DNA of 64,000 nucleotides from Chitinophaga sp. HK235 (GTDB lineage Bacteria > Bacteroidota > Bacteroidia > Chitinophagales > Chitinophagaceae), in the NCBI RefSeq assembly GCF_018255755.1, contig NZ_CP073766.1, forward strand, positions 7,996,501 to 8,060,500, written 5' to 3'. Shown here one piece after another: positions 24,429 to 32,598 of this stretch (within the stretch, counting starts at the first letter, position 1; each line of letters begins with the position of its first letter). Below the pieces are notes generated by a model. It was not told the origin of the DNA, ran no database searches, and was given only the letters and a program-made list of their open reading frames with translations. Made by a program: the position numbers and the translations under genes.

Positions 24429-25199
24429 TTAATCACGAAAGTAGTGCCTGATGATTTTACTAATCGTATCTGCTTTATTAAAAACCATGAGATGTCCTCC
24501 ACCTTTAATGCGATAATCAGGATGCACAAGTCTGCTGGCGATAACCCTGTCGGCTGTTCCATGTATCTGAATCGTTCGCTCAGGCGATTCTATATTATCC
24601 CAATGAGCAATGCTTTTTAATGCCCAGCGAAAGAAAGAGATATCTGTATTTTGTAACAATTTCTTTAATTCTTTCTTATCTTTTTGGGATCGGGCGCCAA
24701 AATAACTATTGGTGAGAAAGTTGGTACGTCTTAACAATACACCGGGAATGATTCGATATAAGCCCAGTCTCATGAAAAAAAATTGCACTTTGTTCAGGTC
24801 TTCCTTTTTTCTGACCGAAGAGATCAATACCATTTTTTCTACCGCTATTTGCTTGGATACTTCCACGGCCACTATCCCCCCAAAAGAAAGCCCGATTAAA
24901 TATGGATTCGGGGCCGTGATCTGGCTTTTTATTCTTCCTGCATATTCTGTTATTGATTCATCTGGCAGTGCCGGAATCCAGGAGATGTAAACCTTATGGT
25001 AACCGGGAAGTTTCAGGTTCTTAAATACACTTGAATCTGCCCCCATACCACTAAAAAAATAAATAGTCTTTTGTTCTTTAGCCGTTTCCATTGGGGCTTG
25101 GGAAGCCCCTGATAAGCTGCTGAACATTAATAAAACAAAAAAAATCACTTTCACACTTTGCACCATAGAATTCCTTATCTTTTTTGTTAATGTTGGCAT
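24429..25199 (-). CDS. Exported alpha/beta hydrolase
   Basis: 256 residues from ATG 25199 (MPTLTKKIRNSM); Met12 (25166) is also possible, as it directly precedes the hydrophobic signal VKVIFFVLLMFSSLSG. The mature part has the alpha/beta hydrolase order: oxyanion region IYFFSGMGADSSVF, nucleophile elbow IGLSFGGIVAVE, then an Asp in IQIHGTADRVI and His in GGGHLMVFN, giving a complete Ser-Asp-His set. Substrate unknown. Because it is exported it probably does not serve the neighbouring NRPS remnant. Confidence 0.8.
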   Translation of the reverse strand: MPTLTKKIRNSMVQSVKVIFFVLLMFSSLSGASQAPMETAKEQKTIYFFSGMGADSSVFKNLKLPGYHKVYISWIPALPDESITEYAGRIKSQITAPNPYLIGLSFGGIVAVEVSKQIAVEKMVLISSVRKKEDLNKVQFFFMRLGLYRIIPGVLLRRTNFLTNSYFGARSQKDKKELKKLLQNTDISFFRWALKSIAHWDNIESPERTIQIHGTADRVIASRLVHPDYRIKGGGHLMVFNKADTISKIIRHYFRD

Positions 25200-25347
25200 T
25201 ATGCCCCCTTTTTGGTTTGCGATATTACCGAAAAAATGTTCAATCACTTCAACTTTTAAGGTTAAAGACACATAGGCAGGCGGTTTAGTCTCTTAAGAAA
25301 CAAAAGACTTAAGAATTTTTACATTCATAAGTCTTTCGTTTTTAATT
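25200..25347. other. Non-coding interval with a terminator-like hairpin
   Basis: AAAGACTTA and TAAGTCTTT (about 25305-25336) form a 9-bp stem followed by TTTTT-type sequence. It sits where a terminator would lie for the tRNA-like remnant at 25348. Confidence 0.45.
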
Positions 25348-25384
25348 CAGAACGACTCGATTCGGACTAGCGCTCCTTTGCACC
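25348..25384 (-). pseudogene. Degenerate 3' half of tRNA-Pro (possible attachment-site copy)
   Basis: By eye 30 of 37 bases match the intact tRNA-Pro(GGG) 3' half at 32482-32518, in the same orientation, from the discriminator end to the anticodon stem. Similarity ends at the anticodon and no 5' half is present. The T-loop reads TCCGAAT and the T-stem has a mismatch, so it is not functional. A hairpin follows it as behind the intact gene. Integrative elements that insert into tRNA 3' ends leave exactly such a copy at their far end. Confidence 0.6.
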
Positions 25385-25504
25385 TGTACAGATGTAAATC
25401 CGTAAATGGCTTTGAACCATTTATAATAAAAGACGTTATTTTTAATCAGTTCTTTGGGGAATTAACCCTGAGATCAACAGTTTTACCTTAAAAAACCATA
25501 GCGT

Positions 25505-25738
25505 ATGAAACAACCTATTGAATCAACAGTAATTAATGCAATCAGCAGTTCCATTGGTATTCCTGAAGATGCTATCAATGCTGATCAATCTTTGGAAGAC
25601 CTGGGAATGACTTCTATTCTGGCAGTTCAGCTTTCATCCAGATTGCAACAGCAGTTTGGGATAGCAGACATGGACGGAATGTCCACCAGCAATACAATCG
25701 GTGAGATCGTAGATTATATTGAAAGTAAGGCTAAGTGA
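25505..25738 (+). CDS. Stand-alone acyl/peptidyl carrier protein
   Basis: 77 residues, one carrier domain. The phosphopantetheine site is Ser37 in EDLGMTSILAVQLSSRL; the common DSL motif is replaced by MTS, a form seen in discrete carriers of PKS/NRPS and lipid pathways. Helix I and helix IV (TSNTIGEIVDYIES) are complete, so it should fold and accept the 4'-phosphopantetheine arm. The closest biosynthetic gene in view is the collapsed NRPS 1.2 kb upstream; no transferase or ketosynthase is nearby, so its partner must be elsewhere or lost. Confidence 0.85.
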   Translation: MKQPIESTVINAISSSIGIPEDAINADQSLEDLGMTSILAVQLSSRLQQQFGIADMDGMSTSNTIGEIVDYIESKAK

Positions 25739-26181
25739 GCCATACCAGATACTAAGACAGGCGATCTCCTCTGTGCTGCATAAGTGATAGACAACCGGCA
25801 CGGTGTTCTGCAAGAGAGATTTGCTCTCTGAATGGTAGACAGATGCCGGCAAAAAAAGTAAAAGCTCATAGATATTATATCTGTGGGCTTTTTTGCTAAG
25901 TCGGAAAGGGTGTATAATTATCTAGTCTGCTTATAAATAATCTATTAAAAATGAATGGATGGCTAACGTTTTTTAAGAACATTTACAGCATAAATATTCA
26001 CTTCTTTGTTTTAAAGTAATGTAAAAGTGATTACTTTTGCCCCTATTTTTTTAAAGGGCTATTAAACTACTTTTCACAATAAATTCACGAAATCAGCCAT
26101 ATCTCAAATGCCTTCGAAAAAATCACAGCGATAGGAAAAGGATTTAGATAGGCGTTAATTTGATAAGAAAATAAGTACTGT
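25739..26181. other. Non-coding interval with terminator
   Basis: AAAAGCTCATAGATAT with ATATCTGTGGGCTTTTTT (about 25860-25895) is a terminator after the carrier gene. A smaller stem AGAGAG/CTCTCT lies at about 25814-25830. The rest is AT-rich; no ORF looks real. Confidence 0.6.
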
Positions 26182-27474
26182 ATGCAAATTCCATTGAAAT
26201 CAATGTTGCTGCTGCTATTGCCATTCGCCAGCTTCGCACAGAAAACTGTTTTACCCGGAAACCCAGACGTTAACACCGCTCGTTTGAAACCTGGAAAATC
26301 ATTGTTCACGATCTATTATGTAAAAGGTGAAACCTGGACAAAAAAGGGAATTTTTACAAATGAAATAACAGTTTCGGGGAATGAGTTGAAATTTGTAGCC
26401 GACTACAAAGATGAAAATGAAAAATGGTTCAGAAAAAGAACTTCTATAACTGATGCAAAAACACTAAGCCCTGTTAGCTATAAGTCTGAAGGATTAAAAA
26501 ACTCACTTGATCTTAATTTCGGAAATACTGTTACAGGTAAATATCATTATTTGAATGGCGATAAGGATAAGCAAATAACAATAAAGCCAACCGGAAAATT
26601 TGTTGATTTTAATGTGGCAGAAATTCTTTTTACAGCATTGCCTTTGGATGTGGGTTATAAGGCTGTAATACCGGAATTTTACTATGGTGATAGTCCTGAT
26701 AGTGTATTATCAAATTACATTATAAAAGATGTAAAAAGCTACGTACAACGCTCGCCTAAAACCGGCAATCACGAAAGCTGGCTTGTGAGTGTACTGGAAG
26801 AGTCCTCGGGTGCAGTTTACACGTATATCATAGATAAAAAAGATCACAGGATTTGGCAAAGAGAGATGCCTGTGGGTGGAGGAACAACAGAAATTTGCGT
26901 GAATGAGGAATTGGATTACCAGCCAATAGAAAGCAAGTTTAACAAAGAAGAAAATTTGAAAAAATTAGAGAACGGGAATAGTGTCATTGTAGGTACCGCA
27001 TTTGCAAGAGATCACGGCAGAGGTGTAACGGTAGTTAACATCAATAAAGCACAATATGCCCCCAAAGGTACTGTTGTATCCATTCTTCCCAATTCAGCGT
27101 ATATCGAAGAATGGAAAGAAGTGAACAGAAAAATAAAGAAAGGCAAAAAGTTGCCCGAGGTACCAATCGATCCTAACGTTGCAGCTTGTATTAAGAAAAC
27201 AACAATATATGATGACAAAGGGCATTTTGAATTTACGAACCTGATGCCTGGAGAGTATATATTATTTACATCCTTTGGGTATACACACCGGTATTCTTAC
27301 CAATATTATGCAGGGACCTCGTATTTGATGCATCCGAGTGGAGCGGTTCTGTCATCTAATGCTAATTATAAATCCGCCAATGCAGCAACGGGAGTAACTG
27401 CTGAAATAGAATCGAAGGTTACCATCCGGAAAGATGGAGATAAAGTGGATGTTAATCTGAAAGATGTGCGGTGA
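26182..27474 (+). CDS. Secreted protein of unknown function, DUF3108-like with a carboxypeptidase-regulatory-like end
   Basis: 430 residues. Signal peptide SMLLLLLPFASFAQK; the next 200 residues are beta-rich (KGIFTNEITVSGNELKFVAD, DFNVAEILFTALPLD) and resemble lipid- or sugar-binding DUF3108-type folds. From about residue 320 (IYDDKGHFEFTNLMPGEYIL) the text matches the carboxypeptidase-regulatory or transthyretin-like beta sandwich found in many Bacteroidota surface proteins. AT-rich, Lys-rich coding sequence unlike the GC-richer genes around the window, which fits acquisition with the island. Role unknown. Confidence 0.6.
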   Translation: MQIPLKSMLLLLLPFASFAQKTVLPGNPDVNTARLKPGKSLFTIYYVKGETWTKKGIFTNEITVSGNELKFVADYKDENEKWFRKRTSITDAKTLSPVSYKSEGLKNSLDLNFGNTVTGKYHYLNGDKDKQITIKPTGKFVDFNVAEILFTALPLDVGYKAVIPEFYYGDSPDSVLSNYIIKDVKSYVQRSPKTGNHESWLVSVLEESSGAVYTYIIDKKDHRIWQREMPVGGGTTEICVNEELDYQPIESKFNKEENLKKLENGNSVIVGTAFARDHGRGVTVVNINKAQYAPKGTVVSILPNSAYIEEWKEVNRKIKKGKKLPEVPIDPNVAACIKKTTIYDDKGHFEFTNLMPGEYILFTSFGYTHRYSYQYYAGTSYLMHPSGAVLSSNANYKSANAATGVTAEIESKVTIRKDGDKVDVNLKDVR

Positions 27475-27517
27475 TATGTGTAGATTGGGTGGAGGATATG
27501 AACTGACGTTCAATTGA

Positions 27518-28222
27518 TCACAACTTTTTGATCACCAATATCCTCAATGGAGGAAAGGTGCTGAAGTAATTGGGTGTGTAGGCGGTTGTTTGCAGGCCCA
27601 ATGCTTCAAAATTATGCTTATATTCTTTGCCGTGCCTGAAATCAGAGATTATGCCGGTGCCACCTGGTTTCAGTACCCGGCTGATCTCTTTGCAGGCGGC
27701 GCTTCTGTCTTCTTTGTTGTAGATATTGTGCAGGCAAAGATTGGAGAGGATCACATCGAAAGAGTTGTTGGCAAAGTCCATCTTCATCACATTCTCATTC
27801 TTAATTTCGATCTTGTCGGCAACCCCTTCGATAGCGGCGTTTCTTAATGCGTTCTGTTGATTGTTGCCGGTGAGGTCTTCAGTATTCCAGATGTCGATGC
27901 CGGTGGATTTGCCGGTAGTCAGTCTTTTAGCGGCGCCGATCATCAGCAAACCTTTGCCGGTGCCTACATCCAGCACCTGTTCATCGCCTTTCCAGCTGAT
28001 CTTGTTCAGCATGCGATCCCTGTGTGCAAATTTGCCATACAACGAATATACGAGCATCAGCACCGCTTCCACTATAAAGATGATGCCGGGAAAGATCATC
28101 CATGCAACATAGAAATAAGGAAAGAAAAATGGTATCGCGAAAAGGATCACGCCAATGACGAAAAGATTCCTGATCACATTAGGAGCGTCGATGCCGTAGT
28201 TTGTTTTTTGTTGAGGGACCAT
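27518..28222 (-). CDS. Membrane-anchored SAM-dependent methyltransferase
   Basis: 234 residues. Two N-terminal membrane helices (VIGVILFAIPFFFPYFYVAW and IFIVEAVLMLVYSLYG), then a class I methyltransferase domain with motif I VLDVGTGKGLLMIGAA near residue 85, acidic STGIDIW and VILSNLCLHNIY. The domain is of the UbiE/Methyltransf_11 kind. The substrate is likely small or lipid-like because the enzyme is held at the membrane. Stands alone on the minus strand inside the island. Confidence 0.85.
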   Translation of the reverse strand: MVPQQKTNYGIDAPNVIRNLFVIGVILFAIPFFFPYFYVAWMIFPGIIFIVEAVLMLVYSLYGKFAHRDRMLNKISWKGDEQVLDVGTGKGLLMIGAAKRLTTGKSTGIDIWNTEDLTGNNQQNALRNAAIEGVADKIEIKNENVMKMDFANNSFDVILSNLCLHNIYNKEDRSAACKEISRVLKPGGTGIISDFRHGKEYKHNFEALGLQTTAYTPNYFSTFPPLRILVIKKL

Positions 28223-28347
28223 GATATAATAGGGTTTTAGGATGAGAGATGAAGTTACATATCTTTAGTCAAAACTGATACTCATCTATTATTCAGTGAG
28301 GTCTGAAGGAGTGATGATCTTGCCCTCATGATCATGGGAATGCTAAA
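28223..28347. other. Non-coding interval
   Basis: No clear promoter box or ORF. A short open reading (CPHDHGNAK) continues in frame upstream of the zinc-ribbon ORF without a start codon. Confidence 0.3.
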
Positions 28348-28506
28348 GTGACTGTTTATAGCGAAGATGAATTGATAAATCTGGAATATGAAGTTTGCTC
28401 CGGATGTCATGGTGCAGGTTATTGGCCGGAATATAGCCATGTGGAGAATGGAGTGTGTTTTCAGTGTATGGGGGAAAGATATACACAGCCATTAATTAAA
28501 CGATGA
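28348..28506 (+). CDS. Small zinc-ribbon-like protein or fragment
   Basis: 52 residues from GTG 28348. It contains CSGCHGAGYW and, 14 residues after that, CFQCMGERY: two CxxC knuckles as in zinc ribbons and DnaJ-type CxxCxG repeats. In-frame text upstream (SCPHDHGNAK) has no start, so this may be the tail of a larger lost gene. Function unknown. Confidence 0.4.
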   Translation: MTVYSEDELINLEYEVCSGCHGAGYWPEYSHVENGVCFQCMGERYTQPLIKR

Positions 28507-28720
28507 TATTTAATCTTTGATTGGATTTTATAAATATGTCACACATTCTCGATAAGATTATTGTGCTGTGCTTTAGAGAATATTAAGGGATTTGGCTACA
28601 GTTGTTGAAGGTTTTTTGAAAAGATATATCATTTTAGTGTCTATATTTTGTATATTCCTTGGATATACCAGCTACTTTAATTCATAAGTTCAAATTGTTA
28701 AATCCTAAACTACTATCTCT
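28507..28720. other. AT-rich non-coding interval
   Basis: Nothing recognised beyond the likely promoter region of the gene at 28721. Confidence 0.3.
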
Positions 28721-29347
28721 ATGAATTTCAAGAAAATTATTACAAGCTTTTTTCTACTACTTTCCTTGAAAGCTCTTGCACAAAATAAATATGATTATCC
28801 TATTGATTCTAAAACCAATAAAGTGCTTTATGATAGTGCAGTTAACATTGGTGATGTTTCTAAAGAACGATTATTTAAAAGAGCTAATGCTTTTATTGCT
28901 CTTCAAAAATTTGATAGACCTGCCAATATTAAAACAAAAAAGAAAGGTATTTACGATGGGGTGGTGGTTGAGAAGCCGATTCAGTTCTCAGACCTGGAGG
29001 AAGGGAAGATATTTGGAGAAGGGTTTGTGCCATTTAAATATAGAAGGTCTCACTATTTTACCTTGTCTTTCTCTTATAAAATTTATGTTGAGAATAATCA
29101 GTACAGATATGTATTCACTGATTTTGTGGTGCATGAATATATCCATGCAGGAATGGAATTAAGCAAGAAAAAAATGATGTCTTACACAGGAGCGAGAAAG
29201 AGTTTTCAAAGTGCTGCTGATATAAGAAATTACCCGCTTGAAAAATTTATGAATAGGAGCGCCTATGATAGGAGTGATGATGATTTCATTAACGCAATAA
29301 CTGAACTTAAAGGGCAGTTGTATAAATCAATGAATGGAGATATTTGA
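28721..29347 (+). CDS. Secreted DUF4468-like protein
   Basis: 208 residues. Signal peptide KIITSFFLLLSLKALAQN. The segment SKERLFKRANAFIALQKFD, then LEEGKIFGEGFVPF and YFTLSFSYKIYVENNQYRY, resembles the DUF4468 (TBP-like fold) domain of Bacteroidota exported proteins. Its role is not known. AT-rich, like the other island genes. The match is from memory of the domain pattern and needs a profile search. Confidence 0.6.
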   Translation: MNFKKIITSFFLLLSLKALAQNKYDYPIDSKTNKVLYDSAVNIGDVSKERLFKRANAFIALQKFDRPANIKTKKKGIYDGVVVEKPIQFSDLEEGKIFGEGFVPFKYRRSHYFTLSFSYKIYVENNQYRYVFTDFVVHEYIHAGMELSKKKMMSYTGARKSFQSAADIRNYPLEKFMNRSAYDRSDDDFINAITELKGQLYKSMNGDI

Positions 29348-29692
29348 ACAAAAATTCATCTCTTCGTAACCTGCTACTGGTACATTTAGCGTTACTCAAC
29401 CTGCACAATAGTTAATTCCTTTAATATTTATAATTATGCTAAGACTATACTGCCAAATCCAGCATTTGAAAATATTAGTTGAGGTATCTAAGAAAGATGA
29501 GAATCTGATCTAAGCCAACTACTTCCAACAAAACTGGATGACAATATACATGAAGAATTAACTCAGCTGCTTGTTGGGTTAGTTGGAGATGTTTCCAAGC
29601 ATCATGTGTAATAGCTGATATTTAATCGGACAGAACTAAACCAGGGTAACACAACTTTATCGTACTTTTAAATTATAAACGTAGATCAGGCA
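29348..29692. other. Intergenic stretch with a small ORF remnant
   Basis: 29500-29611 (plus) reads ESDLSQLLPTKLDDNIHEEL and then TQLLVGLVGDVSKHHV before TAA, a coding-like scrap without a start codon. Its source is not recognised. The rest holds nothing clear. Confidence 0.35.
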
Positions 29693-30562
29693 ATGACTCT
29701 CTTAGAGAAATATACTACCGGCTATGTTATGTCAAAGGATGGAACAAGAGTTGGTTATAGACAAACCGGGTCCGGGCCGGGAGTTATTCTTGTCCATGGC
29801 GGGATGATGACCTCTAAAAATTTCATGAAACTTGCCCGCTTCTTATCCAATGAATTCACTGTTTATATTCCGGACAGGCGGGGTCGCGGCTTAAGCGGTC
29901 CGTTTGGCCCGAACTATGGCATTGGATCAGAAAGCGAGGATTTGCAGGCATTAATCCATAAGACAGCAACGGATAAGATATTTGGGCTTAGTTCTGGTGC
30001 TATTTGTGTACTTCAAACGGCAATCATAGAACCAGCACTTAAAAAAGTAGTACTCTACGAACCTCCGATCCCGGTCAATGGAACTGACCCTGCGGCCTGG
30101 GGCAGTCGCTATGAATCAGCCCTCTCCCGCGGAAACTTTGGAAAAGCAATGTTCACGGCCATAAAAGGCACCGATGACCCCTCTCTGTTTACAGCCTTGC
30201 CGGGCTTTCTTATTGCACCATTGCTAAATATTGCTATAAACGCAAATGCAAAGAAACAAGCGGGCGATGACGTGCCCTTGAAATCCTTAATACCAACCAT
30301 GCATTACGATCTCATATTGGTACGTGAATCATCTGGAGTTATAGATCGGTGTAAAGAAATTAAAGCTGAAATGCTACTGATGGGTGGGACCAGGAGCCAA
30401 CGTTACCTTAAACTAGCACTTGATACATTAAGCACCGCTTTGCCGCAAGCAAAGCGTGTAGAATTGCGCGGTTTGGGACATACGGCCGCTGATAACGACA
30501 ACAGTCCGGAAAAAATTGCAAAAGAGTTAATAGTCTTTTTTCAACCCAGCGGGATGCGATAA
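29693..30562 (+). CDS. Alpha/beta hydrolase
   Basis: 289 residues, cytoplasmic, no signal. The oxyanion strand GPGVILVHGGMMTSKNF, YIPDRRGRGLSGPFG and the nucleophile elbow FGLSSGAICVLQ (Ser near 102) are clear, with the C-terminal His in LRGLGHTAADND. The strand that normally gives the acid reads MLLMGGTRSQRYL, so the expected Asp after Gly-Gly is missing; another acidic residue would have to serve. Similar proteins are annotated as hydrolases or haloperoxidase-like; the substrate is open. Confidence 0.8.
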   Translation: MTLLEKYTTGYVMSKDGTRVGYRQTGSGPGVILVHGGMMTSKNFMKLARFLSNEFTVYIPDRRGRGLSGPFGPNYGIGSESEDLQALIHKTATDKIFGLSSGAICVLQTAIIEPALKKVVLYEPPIPVNGTDPAAWGSRYESALSRGNFGKAMFTAIKGTDDPSLFTALPGFLIAPLLNIAINANAKKQAGDDVPLKSLIPTMHYDLILVRESSGVIDRCKEIKAEMLLMGGTRSQRYLKLALDTLSTALPQAKRVELRGLGHTAADNDNSPEKIAKELIVFFQPSGMR

Positions 30563-30698
30563 GTAGTAATAGCCCAATTCTCACCATTCAGTTTTGTAGC
30601 GATCATTTTTATTGGGATGCTCCCCCATTTTTCCAGCACACTTTCTAGTATAGAGGTAATCAGCAGTGAAGTGCTCCCCAATTTAGTAGCGCCCAGAA

Positions 30699-31622
30699 CT
30701 AGAATTTCGGGGTGTTTTTTTGCTTAAAAATCTGCGTCCGGCCAGATGACTTTTTTGATGCCGTTGAGTTCTGTTTGGATGTTACAAAAGTCATCTGACT
30801 GGAGGTAGAAATAAGCGGTAGGCCTTCGTTTTGTACACCCTCTTTTTTGCATGCTTCAACAAATTCCGCTGGTGTCATGTCATTCAGAGAGCTATGTGGG
30901 CGATACTGGTTGTATTCAATCCTCCATGTCTCAATTTTTTCCATAGCATCCTCCAAAGATAAGAACCAATGGGCATTCAGGCATTCATCCCTGAAACTCC
31001 CATTGAAGGACTCCACATAAGGATTATCAGTCGGGCGACCAGGACGGGAATAATCCATTGTAACCTTATGCTGATACGCCCATCTGTCCATTTCTTTAGA
31101 TATGAACTCACTGCCATTGTCGGTTTGTATGCGTTTAGGGAGAATTCCCTGACCTATTCGCAGCTGCTCCAGCACCCCTACAACATCGTATCCTTTTAAT
31201 GATTTTCCTACGTGGATAGCGAGGCATTCCCGACTATAATTATCCACTACAGTTAACGATCGGAATTTTTTCCCGTCATAGAGCGCGTCTGATACAAAAT
31301 CCATTGATATGCATTGATATAATTCTGTAAGCAATGGCCGCTCCAGCCGGTGAGCTGCGGATTTGTTCCGACGGGGGCGTTTACTCCTAAGGTTCAATCC
31401 CTCCTCCCTATATATCCGGTAAGTCCGTTTATGGTTGTCTGTCCAGCCCTCCCGACGCAAAAGCGTGTGAATCCGACGATAACCATATCGTATCCTCGTA
31501 TCAGCGATCTCCCTAATACGTTTCCGTAAGGGGCGGTCCTCCCTCCTGTGAGATTTGTAGTAATAAACCGACGCAGGAATCATCAGTACACGACAGCACT
31601 GACGGATGGGAGTCTTATACAT
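30699..31622 (-). CDS. IS3-family transposase OrfB (integrase core)
   Basis: 307 residues from an internal Met; the frame continues upstream (VLRPAQKRELAQSLSQ) into the overlap with OrfA, as expected for a frameshifted OrfAB. The DDE triad is visible: Asp in CISMDFVSDAL, Asp in RIQTDNGSEFIS and Glu in NPYVESFNGSFRDECLN, with the usual YNQYRPHSSL end motif. An N-terminal HTH_21 segment (YGYRRIHTLLRREGW) is present. It cuts and joins the element ends. Confidence 0.95.
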   Translation of the reverse strand: MYKTPIRQCCRVLMIPASVYYYKSHRREDRPLRKRIREIADTRIRYGYRRIHTLLRREGWTDNHKRTYRIYREEGLNLRSKRPRRNKSAAHRLERPLLTELYQCISMDFVSDALYDGKKFRSLTVVDNYSRECLAIHVGKSLKGYDVVGVLEQLRIGQGILPKRIQTDNGSEFISKEMDRWAYQHKVTMDYSRPGRPTDNPYVESFNGSFRDECLNAHWFLSLEDAMEKIETWRIEYNQYRPHSSLNDMTPAEFVEACKKEGVQNEGLPLISTSSQMTFVTSKQNSTASKKSSGRTQIFKQKNTPKF

Positions 31623-31637
31623 CTGGCTTAAGGATTG

Positions 31638-31678
31638 GGCCAGCTCTCGCTTTTGAGCTGGCCTTAATACTTTTTTTT
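31638..31678 (-). promoter_or_regulatory. -1 ribosomal frameshift signal of the IS3 element
   Basis: On the minus strand a run of eight A and a G (31678-31670) contains the A-AAA-AAG slippery site in OrfA. Six bases later a 9-bp stem (GGCCAGCTC with GAGCTGGCC, 31663-31638) follows. Shifting back one base joins OrfA to the OrfB frame. Confidence 0.85.
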
Positions 31679-31936
31679 GAGCACATCCTGCAGCATCTGC
31701 TTATCCAGACTTAACTCCGCTACGATCTTCTTCAGCTTGGCATTTTCATCTTCCAATTGCTTTAAACGCCGTAGCTCGGATGGATCCAGGCCTCCATACT
31801 TCTTTTTCCAGTTGTAAAATGTAGCCTGACTAATCCCTAATTTCCGGCAGATTTCCTCTACGGATATCCCTGTCTCGGATTGTTTGATCGCAAATACGAT
31901 CTGAGCCTCAGTAAATTTGGTCTTTTTCATGGGCAA
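31664..31936 (-). CDS. IS3-family transposase OrfA (HTH)
   Basis: 90 residues. HTH of the transposase-8 type (SVEEICRKLGISQATFYNWK) and a leucine-zipper-like helix (LKQLEDENAKLKKIVAELSL) for multimer formation. It ends two codons after the slippery run. It binds the element ends and, alone, usually limits transposition. Confidence 0.93.
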   Translation of the reverse strand: MPMKKTKFTEAQIVFAIKQSETGISVEEICRKLGISQATFYNWKKKYGGLDPSELRRLKQLEDENAKLKKIVAELSLDKQMLQDVLKKKY

Positions 31937-32431
31937 TTTGCTCCTTTAAGTTATGAAGAATTACCCCGAAATTTCTAATTTTCAGTGCTACAGTTTTTGG
32001 GGAGGAGATCAGCAGAATTTTCAACATCAATGTTCCTGATGTTATTACCCCAATGGTTGAATTTCGCTACCAGATCATTTAGGAATACAGGTTTAGCTTC
32101 CTCAATAGCTGCTGATTTTACTATAAGTTTAGCTCTAACTGGTTGGGGTGGTTTATATTTTTCTGAAGTGGAATCAAAATACCCCCTTTCTTATGTCCAG
32201 CTTAATTTCATTAGCTTTCAGGGTGGCATAGTGCATATTTTCAGGAGAGTAGTTATAGGGCAAGTATAAAGGGTATCTGATCCCATTGTATCTCCATCTA
32301 AGCACACAATCCTTCCCTTATTATTGGCAATAATGATTTCGCCTTTTTTTGTTTCATTGGAGCATCCCATTTTGCAGCCGGGGCAGATTTGGGTTACATC
32401 AATGTGTCAGATATCACAAAGTACCAAAAAC

Positions 32432-32473
32432 AAAAAAGCTTCAAAATCTCTACTAAAGACTTTGAAGCTTTTT
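32432..32473 (-). terminator. Terminator of tRNA-Pro
   Basis: AAAAAAGCTTCAAA pairs with TTTGAAGCTTTTT across a 14-base loop; on the minus strand a U-run follows the stem, just beyond the tRNA 3' end. Confidence 0.85.
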
Positions 32474-32480
32474 CAGTTCG

Positions 32481-32554
32481 TCGGGACGACTAGATTCGAA
32501 CTAGCGACCCCTTGCACCCCATGCAAGTGCGCTACCGGGCTGCGCTACGTCCCG
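32481..32554 (-). tRNA. tRNA-Pro(GGG)
   Basis: 74 nt on the minus strand. The acceptor stem CGGGACG pairs with CGTCCCG, discriminator A; D-arm GCGCAGCCCGGTAGCGC; anticodon arm CTTGC-ATGGGGT-GCAAG with anticodon GGG; T-arm CTAG-TTCGAAT-CTAG. CCA is not encoded. It is the right edge of the suggested island. Confidence 0.95.
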
Positions 32555-32590
32555 AAACTTTTTTCCGGTGTTTCCCGTTTGACGGGGATG

Positions 32591-32598
32591 CAAAAGTA
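32591..32598 (-). promoter_or_regulatory. -7 promoter box of tRNA-Pro
   Basis: The minus strand reads TACTTTTG, an exact TAnnTTTG, 37 bp upstream of the tRNA 5' end. Confidence 0.55.

Larger units (their letters stand above)
30667..32011 (-). mobile_element. IS3-family insertion sequence, complete copy
   Basis: About 1345 bp. Ends: TGAAGTGCTCCCCAA at the left and, inverted, TGATCTCCTCCCCAA at the right; similarity continues inward over GTAGC and AGAAATTTCGGGGT-type text for about 45 bp. The element is flanked by GCAG on both sides (30663-30666 and 32012-32015), a 4-bp target duplication. Both transposase frames are intact, so it may still move. Confidence 0.85.
30581..32400 (-). pseudogene. 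Decayed gene split by the IS3 element
   Basis: On the minus strand pieces of one older gene can be followed on both sides of the insertion. Before it: a Cys-rich start (TQICPGCKMGCSNETKKGEI), then YSPENMHYATLKANEIKLDI and VKSAAIEEAKPVFLNDLVAK in three frames. After it, in frame if one GCAG copy is removed: SADYLYTRKCAGKMGEHPNK, ending at TGA 30583-30581. At least two frameshifts precede the insertion. Family not recognised; the Cys-rich start recalls PAAR-like proteins only vaguely. Confidence 0.55.
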
